A stretch of 64,000 nucleotides of DNA, taken from Kuschelorhynchus macadamiae. Lineage: Eukaryota; Arthropoda; Insecta; Coleoptera; Curculionidae. The notes under the pieces are model-generated. The model saw only the letters and a list, made by a program, of their open reading frames with translations. It made no database searches and had not been told where the DNA came from. The stretch lies in assembly GCA_030620095.1 (NCBI GenBank), contig JAUTXW010000137.1, positions 62,001-126,000 of the forward strand, in the 5' to 3' direction. A program made the translations under genes and the position numbers. Positions 25,040 through 36,964 of the stretch are shown piece after piece; position 1 is the first letter of the stretch, and every line of letters begins with the position of its first letter.

Positions 25040-26100
25040 GTTTTTGAGATTAGAGCGTGTCAAATTGGAATCACCATCCGACATTTCGCCTTCGATTGAC
25101 GAGGTATCTTTAGGGATCTTAACTCAGCGAGATCTGGGCCCTGAATGAGCTCGAAATATTCAAGGGGGCTTATGTACCTGACTTGTGCTCGCTGAACCGT
25201 GACCCCGTGTTAAGATGGGTTTCCACGTGGGATGTAGACTGTAACCCTAATTTTTCGTTTATAAAATCCTGGAACCGGCGATAGAACCTTCATTTCTTTT
25301 ACATTTATAATATGGTTAGTGGTATTGCTGGTGTTCAGCTACAGCAGATTGAACAATTTGTTTCTTACTTACTTTTCTTCTATACATCGTTCTTGATCCT
25401 TAAGTTTAGTGGATATTAAGCGTCTTGTTTCTCCCACATACACTTCTCCACAGGAGCAAGGAATTTTATATACTCCTTCTGTTTGAAAAGGTACATCATT
25501 CGAGGATCCCAGCGTTGCCCAAAATTTTAATGTGTATTGAAGTTAGATTCTTCTTTCGCGGAGTTGGGTCACTTTATCTTTTAATTGAACGCTTAATATC
25601 TTGTCTCATAGCTTCGGTCAGTTTCGCTGTTTCGGTTGTTAGAGAATCTTGATCAGAAATTGAAATAGCTCTATATACTAGGGAGTTATAACCGATTTCT
25701 TTTGTGCTGTATGGTGGTGGGAATTTGCATGTAAGTATCTATTTATATGCGTCGATTTTCTATACACAGAATGTCATAATATACCATTTTTCAGAAGCAG
25801 AAAGGGAATCGTTCCATTAGATTGAATTTCCATTGTAAATTTAATATTACGGTGATGTCGATTAAAGTGGTTCAGAAATATGAAGGATTTTCCTGTCCAT
25901 GAGGCTAAACAACAAAAGTATCATCTACATATCTGAACCAGTGTTTTGGTTTTAGTGGTGCGAAAGATATTCGCCACCACAGGTGATAGAGAAGATTCCA
26001 TAGCTGCCCCCGAGGTATCGAATTATGTTATCTTTCATGGTGGTTACATTCATTAAGAGGGAAATTCCCGGTAATTGACTAAATCCAATCTGTAAAGTTC
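25040..26100 (-). pseudogene. Penelope-like element relic: reverse transcriptase plus GIY-YIG endonuclease
   Basis: On the minus strand, in order: MKDNIIRYL and GAAMESSLSPVVANIF (RT, about 26050-25955), WFRYVDDTFVV with the catalytic YVDD at 25931-25920, RNIKFTMEIQ..IPFL (25865-25795), HSVYRKSTHINRYLHANSHH (about 25770-25710), then a GIY-YIG nuclease EGVYKIPCSCGEVYVGET (25472-25410) with following arginines. A stop replaces the residue two codons after the YVDDTFVV block, and several frameshifts separate the blocks. The N-terminal third is missing. Downstream, on its 3' side, come the hammerhead-like motif (25118-25076) and a TTAA MITE. Strong family call; dead copy. Confidence 0.88.
25076..25118 (-). 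ncRNA. Hammerhead-ribozyme-like motif at Penelope 3' end
   Basis: Read on the minus strand: ATCC, then CTAAAGA, a stem-loop with CCT/AGG, GAAAT, GTC, then GGAT. The order stem I / CUGANGA / stem II / GAAA / UH / stem I matches a minimal hammerhead with a very short stem III. Position 5 is A rather than G here, so this copy is probably inactive. Penelope-like elements are known to carry such ribozymes. Confidence 0.4.
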
Positions 26101-26109
26101 TCCTTTCAT

Positions 26110-27400
26110 AAAAGGGAGGGAAGTTGTTTTACATAGCCTAATTCTAATTAATAAAAATGTGCTATATTATTTTCTTCTTTTTCTCAGTATATTTTAAATC
26201 GGGTGGTATTTTTTAACTATAATTTATTCAATATATAATCGAATTATATATACTCATGCGTCGTTTAGTCAATCTGAATTAATACAACAGGTTTCCTTTC
26301 AATAATACCCGTCAAAACCCATCCCGTATATCCATTACCCTCAAATGGTGATTGCGATATTGCTCCCGCGGCGATCAGATAATTTATTGATAAATCTATT
26401 AAATGTGCTTACATCGATGTAATGCAACTTGTAGACAAGTCAAAGGTTTCTGATTGCATGCATTGTTAAGAATAAGATGAGAGAATGTACTAACCAAATC
26501 GTGAGTGCACTGGAGCATTCGAGGCTAAGTCTAGGTTATTCAAGTCGGAATTTGAACGGTTTTAATGAGTTTTAGAAAGAAAATAGTTAAATATCGGGGT
26601 TAACTATGGTAATCCATCATATAACAGCAGCATATAGAAAAATTTCCTTTGTTTTGCCTTGGGGTACTGCTTTTTAAGCCTGTTGTTCGATGCGGTGATA
26701 ATTGTTTATTTTTTTATCTGTACACACAGTCAGTGATCTTTTGACCCTCCACATTGCTTAAATTTGATAATCAAGGCAAGCCCACGCTGGTCTGCTACAG
26801 TTAGAACGTAATATGAACTGAAAGTAATTGAGCTGAAACGCTTAATTTTTTCAGAAACTTAAAATGCGCATAATTTGGAGAATATTATAGATTCTTTAAG
26901 GTTGCTTTAGTCTCTCTTGAAAACAGTTTAGGAGAATTTTCTAGTTTTAACACAGCGTATATGTTCCAAAGATATTTTTTTCCCGATGATATTATATAAG
27001 TGCAATTTATTGAAAAAGAAAATGAGGTAACTGCCTACCAAATAAATGGGGTGTCGTTTTTAAGCTGATTTTTTGTGATGTTGGCCAACTACGATTTTTA
27101 CCAAATTACAAACATCCATCTTGGAAATGATCAAAATATCAATGTTATTGACAAAGTTGTATTAACATGTTTTGATATAGATAGGGCATAAACAAAGTTG
27201 CAACTTTTGAAATAGTAATTCTTTGGGTTCTTTCAAAATGGTAGACAAATCTGACTTTCATTCTCCTGGTTTTAATTAAATTCACAATGTTTCAAATTTC
27301 AACTCTCTGCAACTGATTTCAGGTGTTTCAGTGCGACAGAGTGGAGAAAAATTTACATTTAATGTTTTGTTTTTCATTTTTTTCCATATCTCATTATTGC
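26110..27400. other. No gene recognised
   Basis: Mostly AT-rich. A minus-strand stretch at 26640-26830 faintly resembles a gypsy reverse transcriptase N-terminal block but is too degraded to call. Confidence 0.3.
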
Positions 27401-27404
27401 GTTT

Positions 27405-28060
27405 TTAACCGACTTCAAAAAAGAGGATGTTATCAGTTCGATCTTCTGTATTTTTTTATGTTTGCTCATCGATTACTCCACGATGGTTTGGCCAATTTGA
27501 AGGAAATTTGCAAGGTGTATTCGAGATGTTACCTACAGGAGTGGTCCCATAGCAAGCATATTGAAAAAAACGTTAAAAATGGCGGAATTGCGCCATTTTG
27601 AACGGTTTATACGATATTACATTGAACAATATATGCCTTCAATAATGCGTTCAGCATTATGTGAGGAATAAAACGTAGGCATGCTACCTTTGTATATTGT
27701 ATAATAAAAAATGTTATTATACATACAATGATATTACATAATATGCAGTGCAGACCCAGTGGCTATTTGGTAAACTTGACTCTTACAATGAAACTTGTAT
27801 AAATAGAACTAAAAAGGATGAAATAAAAAAGTTTATAAAATAACTAAAACTGACTTCAAAAAATGTCCTAAAAAGTGAAAAATATTTTATTTTATCTGGA
27901 AAATTTTACTTTTTGAGGTCGGCGCTAAACTGACAAAGACAGTAAGACATTATATTCGTGGTGTTAGACATCAAAACACTCAGTACATAAACATAAAATT
28001 GTTTTTGTGGTTCCATAGTAAAATTTTCCAAATTAAATTTTTTGAGGTCGGTTTTATTTT
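27405..28060. mobile_element. Element with ACCGACTTCAAAAA-type inverted ends
   Basis: The left end TAACCGACTTCAAAAAAGAG (27405) and the right end TTTTTTGAGGTCGGTTTT (about 28040) are inverted. An internal pair of similar sequence lies at 27849 and 27913. The interior includes GGTCCCATAGCAAGCATATTG at 27544-27564, shared in part with 48070-48100. It has no transposase. Ends of this type are common in insect genomes. Confidence 0.5.
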
Positions 28061-28264
28061 TTTATTGAAAATTTTGTGGGTTTCAGAAGCCCTGAAAGAT
28101 CATCTCACACATTTCATGGACTTTTGGCCACCCAAGGAATTTGTTGAAAATGTTTTTATGAAGTCAAAACTGAACATTATTTTCCACAGCCCTAACTCTA
28201 TAACGATACAAGATAATACTGTAAACTGATGGTCACGAGTTGGGATGGGAATTTTTTTTCGATA

Positions 28265-28291
28265 TATCGATAGTTATCGAAATTATCGATA
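28265..28291. promoter_or_regulatory. Cluster of DRE-like palindromes (TATCGATA)
   Basis: Two exact TATCGATA sites (28265-28272 and 28284-28291) with a TTATCGAA between them. TATCGATA is the DREF/BEAF-32 binding element of insect housekeeping promoters. A GC-richer, CpG-containing patch with a full CRE palindrome (TGACGTCA, 28743-28750) follows at 28560-28810. No gene start can be tied to it with confidence. Confidence 0.4.
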
Positions 28292-28434
28292 TCGATGTTC
28301 GTATTCTATATTTCTGTATAGGTATTATATGTTAGGTATATCGCCTCAGAGTCATTAATTGAAAGCGTGGACCTTTTTTTATGTCGTTGATTTAAAGCAA
28401 GGATGGCCCAAAAATCGTTCTTTTTTAAGAAAAT

Positions 28435-28824
28435 TTACTTGAAAATAAGAAACAAATAATCTTTTATATTTTTGAATGATATTAGCTGATTAAAAAAATG
28501 TACTAAAATGGCATTACCGAATACTGTGTAATAGAGTAAATAATAGGCAGTCGTTAAAAATCGTTGCAGCTGGGTGTACAGTGAACGACCGCGACAAAAA
28601 CGGCATAACAAAAGAGCGGCGGCGGCGGAAGTGCGATGCACCGTGCCTGACCTGGCCCAAGCAAGTGCAATACACCAGGATAACCCGACATGCAGCGCAC
28701 GTACCGCCCGTAAACCACTAGTTATAGCTAATGATTTAATAATGACGTCATATGCAGTTTCTTCGTAATGAACCTGTAATGAAACCCGTAATATCTGAGC
28801 CTTTCCGTTTCGGGGAGGAAACAT
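28435..28824 (-). CDS. Long ORF over a GC-richer patch, unrecognised
   Basis: A 129-codon minus ORF starting MFPPRNGKAQIL, with a middle of MTSGLRAVRALH-like composition and an AAAALLLCRFCRGR stretch. It owes its length to the GCG repeats of a GC-rich patch, and a 64-codon plus ORF overlaps it. No domain is visible. The DRE cluster is on the far side (28265-28291), so it does not support this strand. Probably not a gene. Confidence 0.12.
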   Translation of the reverse strand: MFPPRNGKAQILRVSLQVHYEETAYDVIIKSLAITSGLRAVRALHVGLSWCIALAWARSGTVHRTSAAAALLLCRFCRGRSLYTQLQRFLTTAYYLLYYTVFGNAILVHFFNQLISFKNIKDYLFLIFK

Positions 28825-29094
28825 TCCTAAACTTTGACTTAACTACGTTATATTCATACAGTGTGGACCAAATTGGGATTTCGGAAATTATAAAAGATGT
28901 AGAAAATAGTTAAATGGGAAAAGTGTTGGACAGTTTAGCTATAAACTTAGTGGTGCCCGATGAATAGCTCAAGTTTTTTGGATTCTTGAGATGTTAAAGA
29001 AAAATCGGTAAATTTATGCATTTTTTTCTTTTATTAGGAATATTGAAATATGACACCGTTTAGTAAATTTTGAATCTAATTGAATAAGGCGTTT

Positions 29095-29575
29095 TTACAG
29101 ATATTTAAAAAAAATTATTAACCCTTCATTTTGTTCCACCATTTCAATTCGGACAAAAGTTATTCTTATATCACATTTAATTTTTTTTGCCACCATTTTG
29201 TTCTCCCATCTTCAATTCAAAATTTTACATCAATCGAACAAATAGTTTTTTCGATTAATTTTTTTAAACATCTTAGATTTTTACCAGTTGATTCCTATGT
29301 AACATTTGATATTTGTGCAAAATTTGAGGTAAACCGGATAAATAGTTTTTTAGTAATATTTTGTCTCACACTTAACTAGGCAGCTATTTTGTTCCGACAT
29401 TGGATTCTTACCAAAATGTTACCATTGTATCCCCATGTGACCAAAATTTGACGTGAATCTTTTAGGTATGCTGTGAACAGGCAACAGACAGACAGGTCGA
29501 TGGAATTAAGAAAAACACAGACTCTGAAAAAATCTCGGAGGGTATTTTTTCACGATTACAATACTTTCATGTTAT
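29095..29575 (-). repeat. Fold-back family, inverted fragment
   Basis: Inverted modules (GCCACCATTTTGTTC, TTTGAGGTAAACCGG) and an inverted header ending GGAGGGTATTTTTTCACGATTACAATACTTTC near 29565. Confidence 0.7.
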
Positions 29576-30329
29576 GAGGGAAATGAAAACATGTAAATGG
29601 TTATATATGGAAGACGAAGCCTCGTACGTTTGAGCCCTTCTTCTGGCGTCATTAAGTCTACTAAAATTCCAATACAAGTGATCCGATTGTAAATAATGAA
29701 TTTGGTCCACTGTGTTTAATTCACCAGTAAAGCAAACTAGACCAATAACTCCGTCATTTTATCTTATGTGTAAAGAGAAATTATTTCCTTAATAAAGAAT
29801 GAAGGCGAGTAAAAATTTTGAATATAAAAGAGACGATATGTTTTATATATAAAAGACCAAGTAAATAAAGTTTTAACCTTATTTTGCTGATAAAAAATGT
29901 TTTAAAAATAATTTTCACCAGATCTAAAAATAAAAATGTTTTACAGGCATACTACACAAAATTAATTTTTTCTGGAGATTTATTAAAATATTGGCTTAGA
30001 ATAAAGGTTTGACGTTACAAAATCTGAGTTTTTCCGAATATTTTTGGAGACATAAAAAAACATTTTCGTTTTTTATTTTTGTGATATTATTTTTAAAGCG
30101 AATAATGCAGGATAATTTTTGACAATCTATTCTATGTTATAATAAATTATTTAAATATATCGTTTCTTAGAATCGTTATAAGGATATTGTTTCGATGAAA
30201 TCAACTAGGGCTTTTGTTGAGTTCAAACGCTTCAGTAAAATAATAATGATATTTTTGTAAAAAATTGAAACTTTCAACGTTTCCTGCCCTGAAGTTTTTA
30301 AGTTTTCAAAAGTACTGCTATCCGCCCAA

Positions 30330-30900
30330 TAGGGATGGATCCTCCTCCTCTGCCCCACAATTAGGATAGCAAGGGTTGTCCACTAACCCCAGTCGGTGCA
30401 TGTGCCTGTTAAGATTACAGTGTTTTGTCCAAATGTCAGTTAGGTCTCCAATCACTTGGCGACTCCTTGATATCAATCAAGTTGCCTTAGATCCACGTGG
30501 GTTGGGTAGCATTTCTTTTGCCTGTCTACAGTAGTTCGTCCTCGTCCAATTCTCCTTTGTCACTTCCCAGACCCATCTATTCAGGACCTGCGAGCAGTAT
30601 TGTTTACTTATACCCAGGCAGGGTTCTGAGCTCGAGAATTGGAGCGTCGACCCGCTTCTGCCGGACTCATCCGGTTTCTCGTTTTCTTTGACACCTCTAT
30701 GCCCAAGAATCTATTTCAATTTCATCAATCTATTTCATTTTCATTTCATAGTTACTGCTAGTTCACTTAGTGCATCTCTGCATACCTGGACTAGAATTGA
30801 GGTCATCCTGGTCAGCCCGTTGTCTGCGTACGATTGTTCATAAAAGCCTTCAGGTTGTAGCTTTCTCAGAAGCCCATCCATTATCCGTAGAATAGTAGTA
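30330..30900 (-). pseudogene. Non-LTR retrotransposon 3' relic with RNase H-class tail (R1/I/LOA type)
   Basis: On the minus strand. First a degraded reverse transcriptase scrap with YADNGLTRMTS near 30830 (YADD with the last Asp changed). Then, after a deletion, the region downstream of RNase H: RQVIGDLTDIWTKHCNLN, HMHRLGLVDNPCYPNC and GAEEEDPSLL (about 30460-30330). That NLNRH..LGL..NP.C..C pattern is characteristic of RNase H-bearing non-LTR elements of the R1/I/LOA assemblage. Several stops. No complete domain remains. Confidence 0.65.
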
Positions 30901-33649
30901 AGTTAATATTAATACAAATTTCTTACATCAGATTTATGTAAATTTACCATTCGTAGAACCTTAGGAGTTATCACCTATCGGCTATTGATATTCCGAAAAG
31001 AAGCAGTCAAATAAAAAAAAACAAGTTAGTTTTAGTTTAAATATTTAAACAGTACTTTTTAGGGTCAGAATTTTGAGGCTTTTTAATTTTGGAAGAAAAT
31101 GTTGCAGGTGGTTCTACTCGATTGTTTAAAATATCGCGCTTCCAAACCACCAAATGGCAAATTCCTTTGGCTCAGATGCCGGATATCTATATTTTGAATG
31201 AATGGGGCTTCGCAAATGGATACGCATTGTTCCCTGACGTAACGTAGAAATTTTTTTAGGGCATAAAATCATTTTTTTTATATCTTTGTTTTTAACGAAT
31301 TTGATTTAAGCAGAAAAATCCAGTTTTTAACAAAAAACACGATTATTTTATCACCAAAGCGTTTAATTTTAATGAAACTGCTAACTAATTTTACCAAGTC
31401 ACTGTTAGTGTGCTATAAAAAAGATAAAACATTACTGGTCTATAGTAAAAAAGAACTGATGGTGATTCCGAAAAAATAAACGTTGAATTTAAAAACTGAC
31501 TACACCATACGATACTGTGTTAAGAACTGTCTTCAGAAAGCGTCCATTTTTCGCTATCTTTATGAATACCGACACAACAACAAAAATTCAAAATTTTATA
31601 TTTTCAAAACAAATTACTGGGCTTTAAAATGTGCAGCTTTGCCTCCATTATACCTTGAATTTATCTCTAGTCGTTTACTGGAAGCCAATAGATAGCGAGA
31701 ATAGAATTATTGTCTTCACTTATACATATAGGGACATTTTTTTTACAACAAAATTTTTTCAGCCATTTAAATTGCATATCTATATTATATATTAAAAATT
31801 ACAAAGATGGGGCAAATAAATTTACCACTACAAAGTTTATTAATTTAAAATAATACTATTTTCGAATAATCTCTTTCTCTCTAGGCATAAACTGTAGATT
31901 GCTAAAATTATAAGGTATATGTGTAATATACGAAGTCCGTCAATTCTTGCTGGCTTATATTCAACAAAACAAAAAAAAGTAGATAAAAAGCATTTTGAAC
32001 TCGTCATTCAGGGGTTAAAGGGTATTCTGACCCGAATTGTGCATTTTAGTATGACGTAGGTGGCTTTTATAAGAGAGTGGGCGGCTCAGTTTCTAGAAAC
32101 GGCAGAGCAACGTTTGCTTGATATTCCCTTGGTAAAATGTTTATTGCAAGATCACTAAGTGGAAAAGCGTGTATTATTAAAATGTTCTTTACATAATATA
32201 TAGAGACATGGGAAAACGTTAGGTATATTTAAATGTCAAAACAAATAATATATTCATAGACATAATGTATGTGAATCAACTCTTACAAGCAAAAGTAATA
32301 ATTCATATTTTCAATGATTTTTAAAAATACATCAAACAATATTGAGTACGTCTAGTCAGGGCCGATTTTTCCAATAGGCTCTACCTAGCCTAGAAGCTCG
32401 GGCATAGAATCCAAATTCAGAGGGGCCCCACACGATTACTATGATTTTTAAACAACAATACATCACAGTTCATTTGCATATATTTTACATCTTATTTACC
32501 TATTGTAAAAAAAAATTAATCCTATTTTTTTGATTTAGAGCAGCTATTTTTGGGAAATTAGGAAGCAGGCCAATTTTTTATATTGTTGCTTTTTTCAACT
32601 AGTCAACGTTTTCATTGCTAGACCCTCCGCAAATTAAAAGCAAAATTTAAAAAATATACGTTAATTGATTTTTGTAAATTTTTGGGAACCTGCGACATGC
32701 TATGCGATTGTATTCCTGTTGGAACGTGCTCATTTGTTTATATTGATTAAAATAAGTGACATGGAACTCGCTTCCAGGCTGTAAATCGAACATAGTATGC
32801 AGAATCGCTGATATGTACAGAACTGGTATATTATTGTCAAAGTGAAGAAAGCTAGCAAAAAAATGTTAAATAGAAAAGTTTGAAAATCTGTTGCAGTAAA
32901 GAAAAACTAATCATAGAGGATTGATTATAAAGTCACAACAAAACAGAGATGCATTTTTTAATAGAACACCCTGTATACTATATATTTAATAAATGAGCCT
33001 CTTTTATAATTAATAAATATACTAGGTTTAAATGCCTTTATCTTTAGTCAGTCAATGTATTCCCATTGACTCTTATAGCAAGGCTATAAAGTTAAACGTT
33101 TTCCGTCTGTCTCTCTAACACATTGACTGTTATGGCATGTTTTTTCTCAAATGCCTCGGGACTCGGGAGTCTTTAAATCTCAATCCCAGTGTTTTTATAA
33201 TTAGCAAGAAGAAGCTCTTTTGATGAAAATATAATACTCTTTTTAAGAGGAATGTTCTCTTTTGCATGTCCATGAACACTGTACTCTTATTATTTTCATA
33301 AATCCGACAAATGTTCTCTATTTTGAAAACCTGGTCGTGTTTTCTAATTTAAGTTAAAGATTAAGACATTGCTCCTAATACAAAAGGTATTATCCTTTTT
33401 TTAGTTTTCAATTATTTTTGTTTCATATTTTATTTATTATTATTTTATATTTTTATACATTTCGTCAAAATGTATTCTTTTCGTTTATAAATTTCAGGTC
33501 TCCCTACCAAAACCTTTTACATTTAATGTTTTTTTGCCAATTCAATCGTGACCATTGACATATAGTTTGTAAGTTAACATTGCTCCTGCGTTCTGTGTGT
33601 AACACCTGCGCCTCTTTTCTTATTGACTATTCAATTCGTAGCATCAGTA

Positions 33650-33668
33650 GTCACGTGTATCACGTGAC
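33650..33668. promoter_or_regulatory. Paired CACGTG E-boxes
   Basis: GTCACGTGTATCACGTGAC contains two CACGTG sites three bases apart and is palindromic except at its centre. CACGTG is bound by bHLH factors (MYC/MAX, USF/TFEB, CLOCK/CYCLE classes). A TTTAAAA lies about 20 bp downstream and a possible start codon 45 bp downstream. Confidence 0.4.
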
Positions 33669-33712
33669 GGTATTTCAATTGGGCTTTAAAACGCTTCCGT
33701 CTCCTCGCCTTG

Positions 33713-33741
33713 ATGGCAGTACTTGCTTTCTTACGTGATTT
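33713..33741 (+). CDS. Candidate short first exon after the E-box pair
   Basis: The ATG at 33713 encodes MAVLAFLRD plus two bases, followed directly by a consensus donor (ATTT|GTAAGT at 33741/33742). If unspliced the frame stops at once. The E-box pair and a TTTAAAA element lie upstream in a GC-richer stretch. No downstream exon was identified. Suggestive only. Confidence 0.2.
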
Positions 33742-34424
33742 GTAAGTTCTCATCTACGTGTTGTCCATACTGGGATTTTCTCGTTCATTCACTACCTGGT
33801 TGATTCCCACGCTTATATAGATAATATTATAGTGCAGAAAGATGGTAACATTATATTATTATTTAGATAATTAGAATTGTGTAGTTTCAGTTACAGTCGA
33901 ATAAGGAATCGAATAAAGAAAAAGAATCAATGCGGAAATGACGGTAGTATATTATCGTATCTTCTTTTGGTACTGATATTTTTTGGCCGGAAGGAAAACT
34001 GATTGCCCAATATCGACACTAACCTTTATATCATCTCTAAACCAAAAATTCCCTAGATGTTAAGTGCAACTTAACTTAACTTTGCCATTATCCTCATAAT
34101 AAATCCTTCCATTTATGAATGAAAAATAACGGAATTTGTATATGTACTTTATATATTAACAAATTTCTACTTGTCCAAGGAAGAATTTATGGCGAGGGGA
34201 GCCAATTTTCCGATGTTTTTTTATAGAATATGCAAAAAATAATATTAATAATAATAAAGAAAGGCGTTACATGGAAGACGCCCTCATGACATGAGTATAA
34301 TATAGATTGGAATGGCTCAAACTTATAGCTCACTCGAGGAGAGTTATACCCGCAAACACAGGGGTTTATCGTGGCTATCCAAGACCATAATATACATAAT
34401 ATAGCTACAAGAAACTAAATTAGA

Positions 34425-34850
34425 TATGATGCCAAGGATGAAAGCACAATAGATGATCGATGTAGGAGGAGTCAGCAAACATCGGAAACCATCCAACATA
34501 TTATTGATCGATGCATATCTTTGGACTAAACTAAACTGTATAGGAAAGATCATTCATCAGAATATAATAACCTAGTAGACTCCTCAAGCCCATACTATAA
34601 ATATACGCCAGAAAACAGAAAATGCAGATTTTAGGCTCTACTGGGATAGAATAGTGTTGGCAGATAGGCCCATACCAGCAAATCGCCCAGATATCAATTT
34701 GATAAACAAGACGGAAAGGAAAACATTTTTAATAGATATTGCTATTCCAAACACAAACAACATTCAGGAAACCATACGAGATTAGACAGCAGTAGACATC
34801 GTTGATAGATGCGATAATTAAAACTCCACCGCATTAATCGAGAACACAAC
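34425..34850 (+). pseudogene. R2-type non-LTR retrotransposon 3' relic, copy 1
   Basis: Shows a degraded zinc knuckle followed by ETIQHIIDRC (about 34470-34510), then YYKYTPEN, RPIPANRPDINLINK and FLIDIAIPNTNNIQETI (34665-34780). The RPD...IDI pattern is the PD-(D/E)xK core of the restriction-like endonuclease of R2/R4/NeSL-type elements. Frameshifts and stops occur throughout. The reverse transcriptase is absent. Confidence 0.7.
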
Positions 34851-34909
34851 ATAATAATAACGATGATGATAATAATATTAATAATAAAGAAGAAGTAATG
34901 TTTTATACG

Positions 34910-35510
34910 AGGGCTATCCTGCTCCACTTAATGGTCTTGATGTTGACCTTGAACTATCGGTCTCATACCTTACGCAAGGTCAACTAATGGCAGAAACTGA
35001 AGAATTCATTGGATCCATTCAAGGCCGAGTAATTGCCAGAAAAAACTATAAGATATATAAAAAAGCAGAACATCGAGGATAAGTGTAGAATATGTCACAA
35101 CAAAAAAGAAACCATACAACACATAACATCTGGATGTACTTATCTCGCCTCAAAGGATTACTTAGACGGTAGCATGAATTGCCCACCTCGCCATCGGCAA
35201 AAAGAAATATTCTAATAGAGGAAAACAAACGAACCAAATAAAAGTACAAAAGAAGAGAAATATGCCTGTATAATTGATATAACGATACTCGACAACAATA
35301 ATATTGAAAAATCACGAAATGAGAAGCTTCAAAAGTATCATTAGTTAGAACACGAGTTAAAACGGATTTATGTCCTCATGGAAGTAACAATTCACCCCAA
35401 CTCATGACACATTTAAAGTCGTTGGAATTAGACAGCAGCACTGCAACAAAAGTAATTGCTCTGGCACAAACGTCATATTATCCTCATGTGCTCGTGACTG
35501 AAATGTTGAT
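34910..35510 (+). pseudogene. R2-type non-LTR relic, copy 2
   Basis: In order: LNGLDVDLELSVSYL (about 34930), AETEEFIGSIQGRVIARKNY (34990), EDKCRICHNKKETIQHITSG with an intact CCHC knuckle (35080-35140), then after a gap IIDITILDNNNIEKS (35272), HELKRIYVLMEVTIHP, and LTHLKSLELDSSTATKVIAL (35407-35466). Same family as the preceding copy. Parts are in different frames and the PD half of the nuclease is deleted, so it is inactive. Confidence 0.75.
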
Positions 35511-35519
35511 TCAACTCAG

Positions 35520-36250
35520 CAAATGCTGTGGAGGAACGATCACCAAAACGATCTCAACATTGCTTTTTTTATCGAAATGTCAACTGAACTGATATTCTCT
35601 TTTCTTAGTTCAGCCGGTTTGAAATTTAAAATCGAAGGGTTCCCCTTGACTTGTGACGATGTAGTCATTAACCCTCTTGGGCCTGTCGGGAGCATCCCAT
35701 GGCTGGAATGCACCTTCCCGTCATGCCCTGTTCTTGTACGATCGATTGATATTTACCGGCATAATGTCGCTCTTAGGGTGTTATATTACAATCTCAGACA
35801 TCGCTAAGATATCAACGAAACTCCGGTGTTGGAAAATGACTACTGTGGCATTTATTGAACTACGCTTTCCCCACTACTGTTAGAGTGCAAACCAACAAGC
35901 CAGACATTGTTCTGTTGGACAAACGAGACCGCTAAATGTTGGTAATTGAGATCCCTGCTCCGGCAAACACCAACATACTTGTTAAAAAAGGGAGCAGCGA
36001 GCCAAATACGTCCAATTGGTGGCCAAACTGAGAAGACTATCTCAAGGATAGGGCCCTACTAATCGTCCTTATTGTTGGCGCCTTATGGCAATTTCGTTAC
36101 AGAGCTTCCAAATTCCAGCATATTGAGGCTCATCGGAACAACTTGTGATGGGGATGCAGAAAATTGTCGTTTTGAGGGCTCTTCGATTACTGAGGTACAT
36201 GAGTTTGACGACTGATAGAACAACATGTGGTTATCGTACGAAATGGCTTA
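35520..36250 (+). pseudogene. R2-type non-LTR relic, copy 3 (different subfamily)
   Basis: Blocks in order: RVLYYNLRHR (35775-35805), YCGIYW-like remnant, VRVQTNKPDIVLLDKRDR (about 35882-35935) and MLVIEIPAPANTNILV (35937-35985), then VQLVAKLRRL and a LIVLIVGALWQFRYRASKFQ block to about 36120. KPDIVL..VIEI is again the PD-(D/E)xK nuclease core. The sequence differs clearly from copies 1 and 2. Stops and frameshifts occur throughout. Confidence 0.7.
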
Positions 36251-36254
36251 TTCC

Positions 36255-36960
36255 GTTGGTTTTTTCTTTCCTATAATAATAATAGTAATATAAAAATAAA
36301 TTAAAAACAAATAAAAAATTACCCACAACTTCACTCGTACAGAATTCCACTACGTACAGATAACACAGTTTATATACATATGATTATTTGGTATTCAAAT
36401 ATATAAGAAAGTGACCACCTGATTTCTACTAGTCTATAAATATAGTTTGGGATTAAGTACCGTAATTTGAGAGGTTATTGAAACAGGTCCGGATTCCCTG
36501 TTTGAATAATTATCTTATATTTGAAAAGAAACCAAAATATGGCATTACTAGTATATAAATAGTTTTATTTAGTATTTACCCAATACTCACTATTGAAATC
36601 ACTATCATTTTCGCTATTATTATAATCTATATTAGTAATTAACTGTTCAGTTTTATTAGAAATATGATTATAAGACTGTTCTACTTTTTTACGTGTGAAA
36701 CATAATTTGCTTAACTACTTACAGGAATTTTTAATACCTCACTTTCGATAAGATTTTTGTCTTTTTACCTATGCAAATTATAATAAGTCCACAATGCTCT
36801 GTTATTGCCCTTTAATCCCCTTAAAAACTTGAAGACAGGTAGTCATTTTCTTATACCTCTGAATATACTTTAATAACTCACAAATCCTATAGTGTAATTT
36901 TTTTTTGAAGTTATTACCTGTGTTACCTGTGTGTAGTTGAATTGTGAACGAAGAAAGTTG
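36255..36960. other. No gene seen
   Basis: AT-rich, featureless DNA between the R2-type relics and the next fold-back array. Confidence 0.4.
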
Positions 36961-36964
36961 TGGA

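Larger units (their letters stand above)
30905..34420. other. No gene recognised apart from a candidate mini-exon at 33713
   Basis: Mainly AT-rich DNA with short incidental ORFs. A CACCCTGTATA end typical of Tc1/mariner-like MITEs sits at about 32967 without a clear partner. Nothing else is recognised. Confidence 0.35.

Noticed and set aside
26640..26830. Faint similarity to a gypsy reverse transcriptase N-terminal block on the minus strand
   Set aside because: No motif is long enough to be distinguished from chance.
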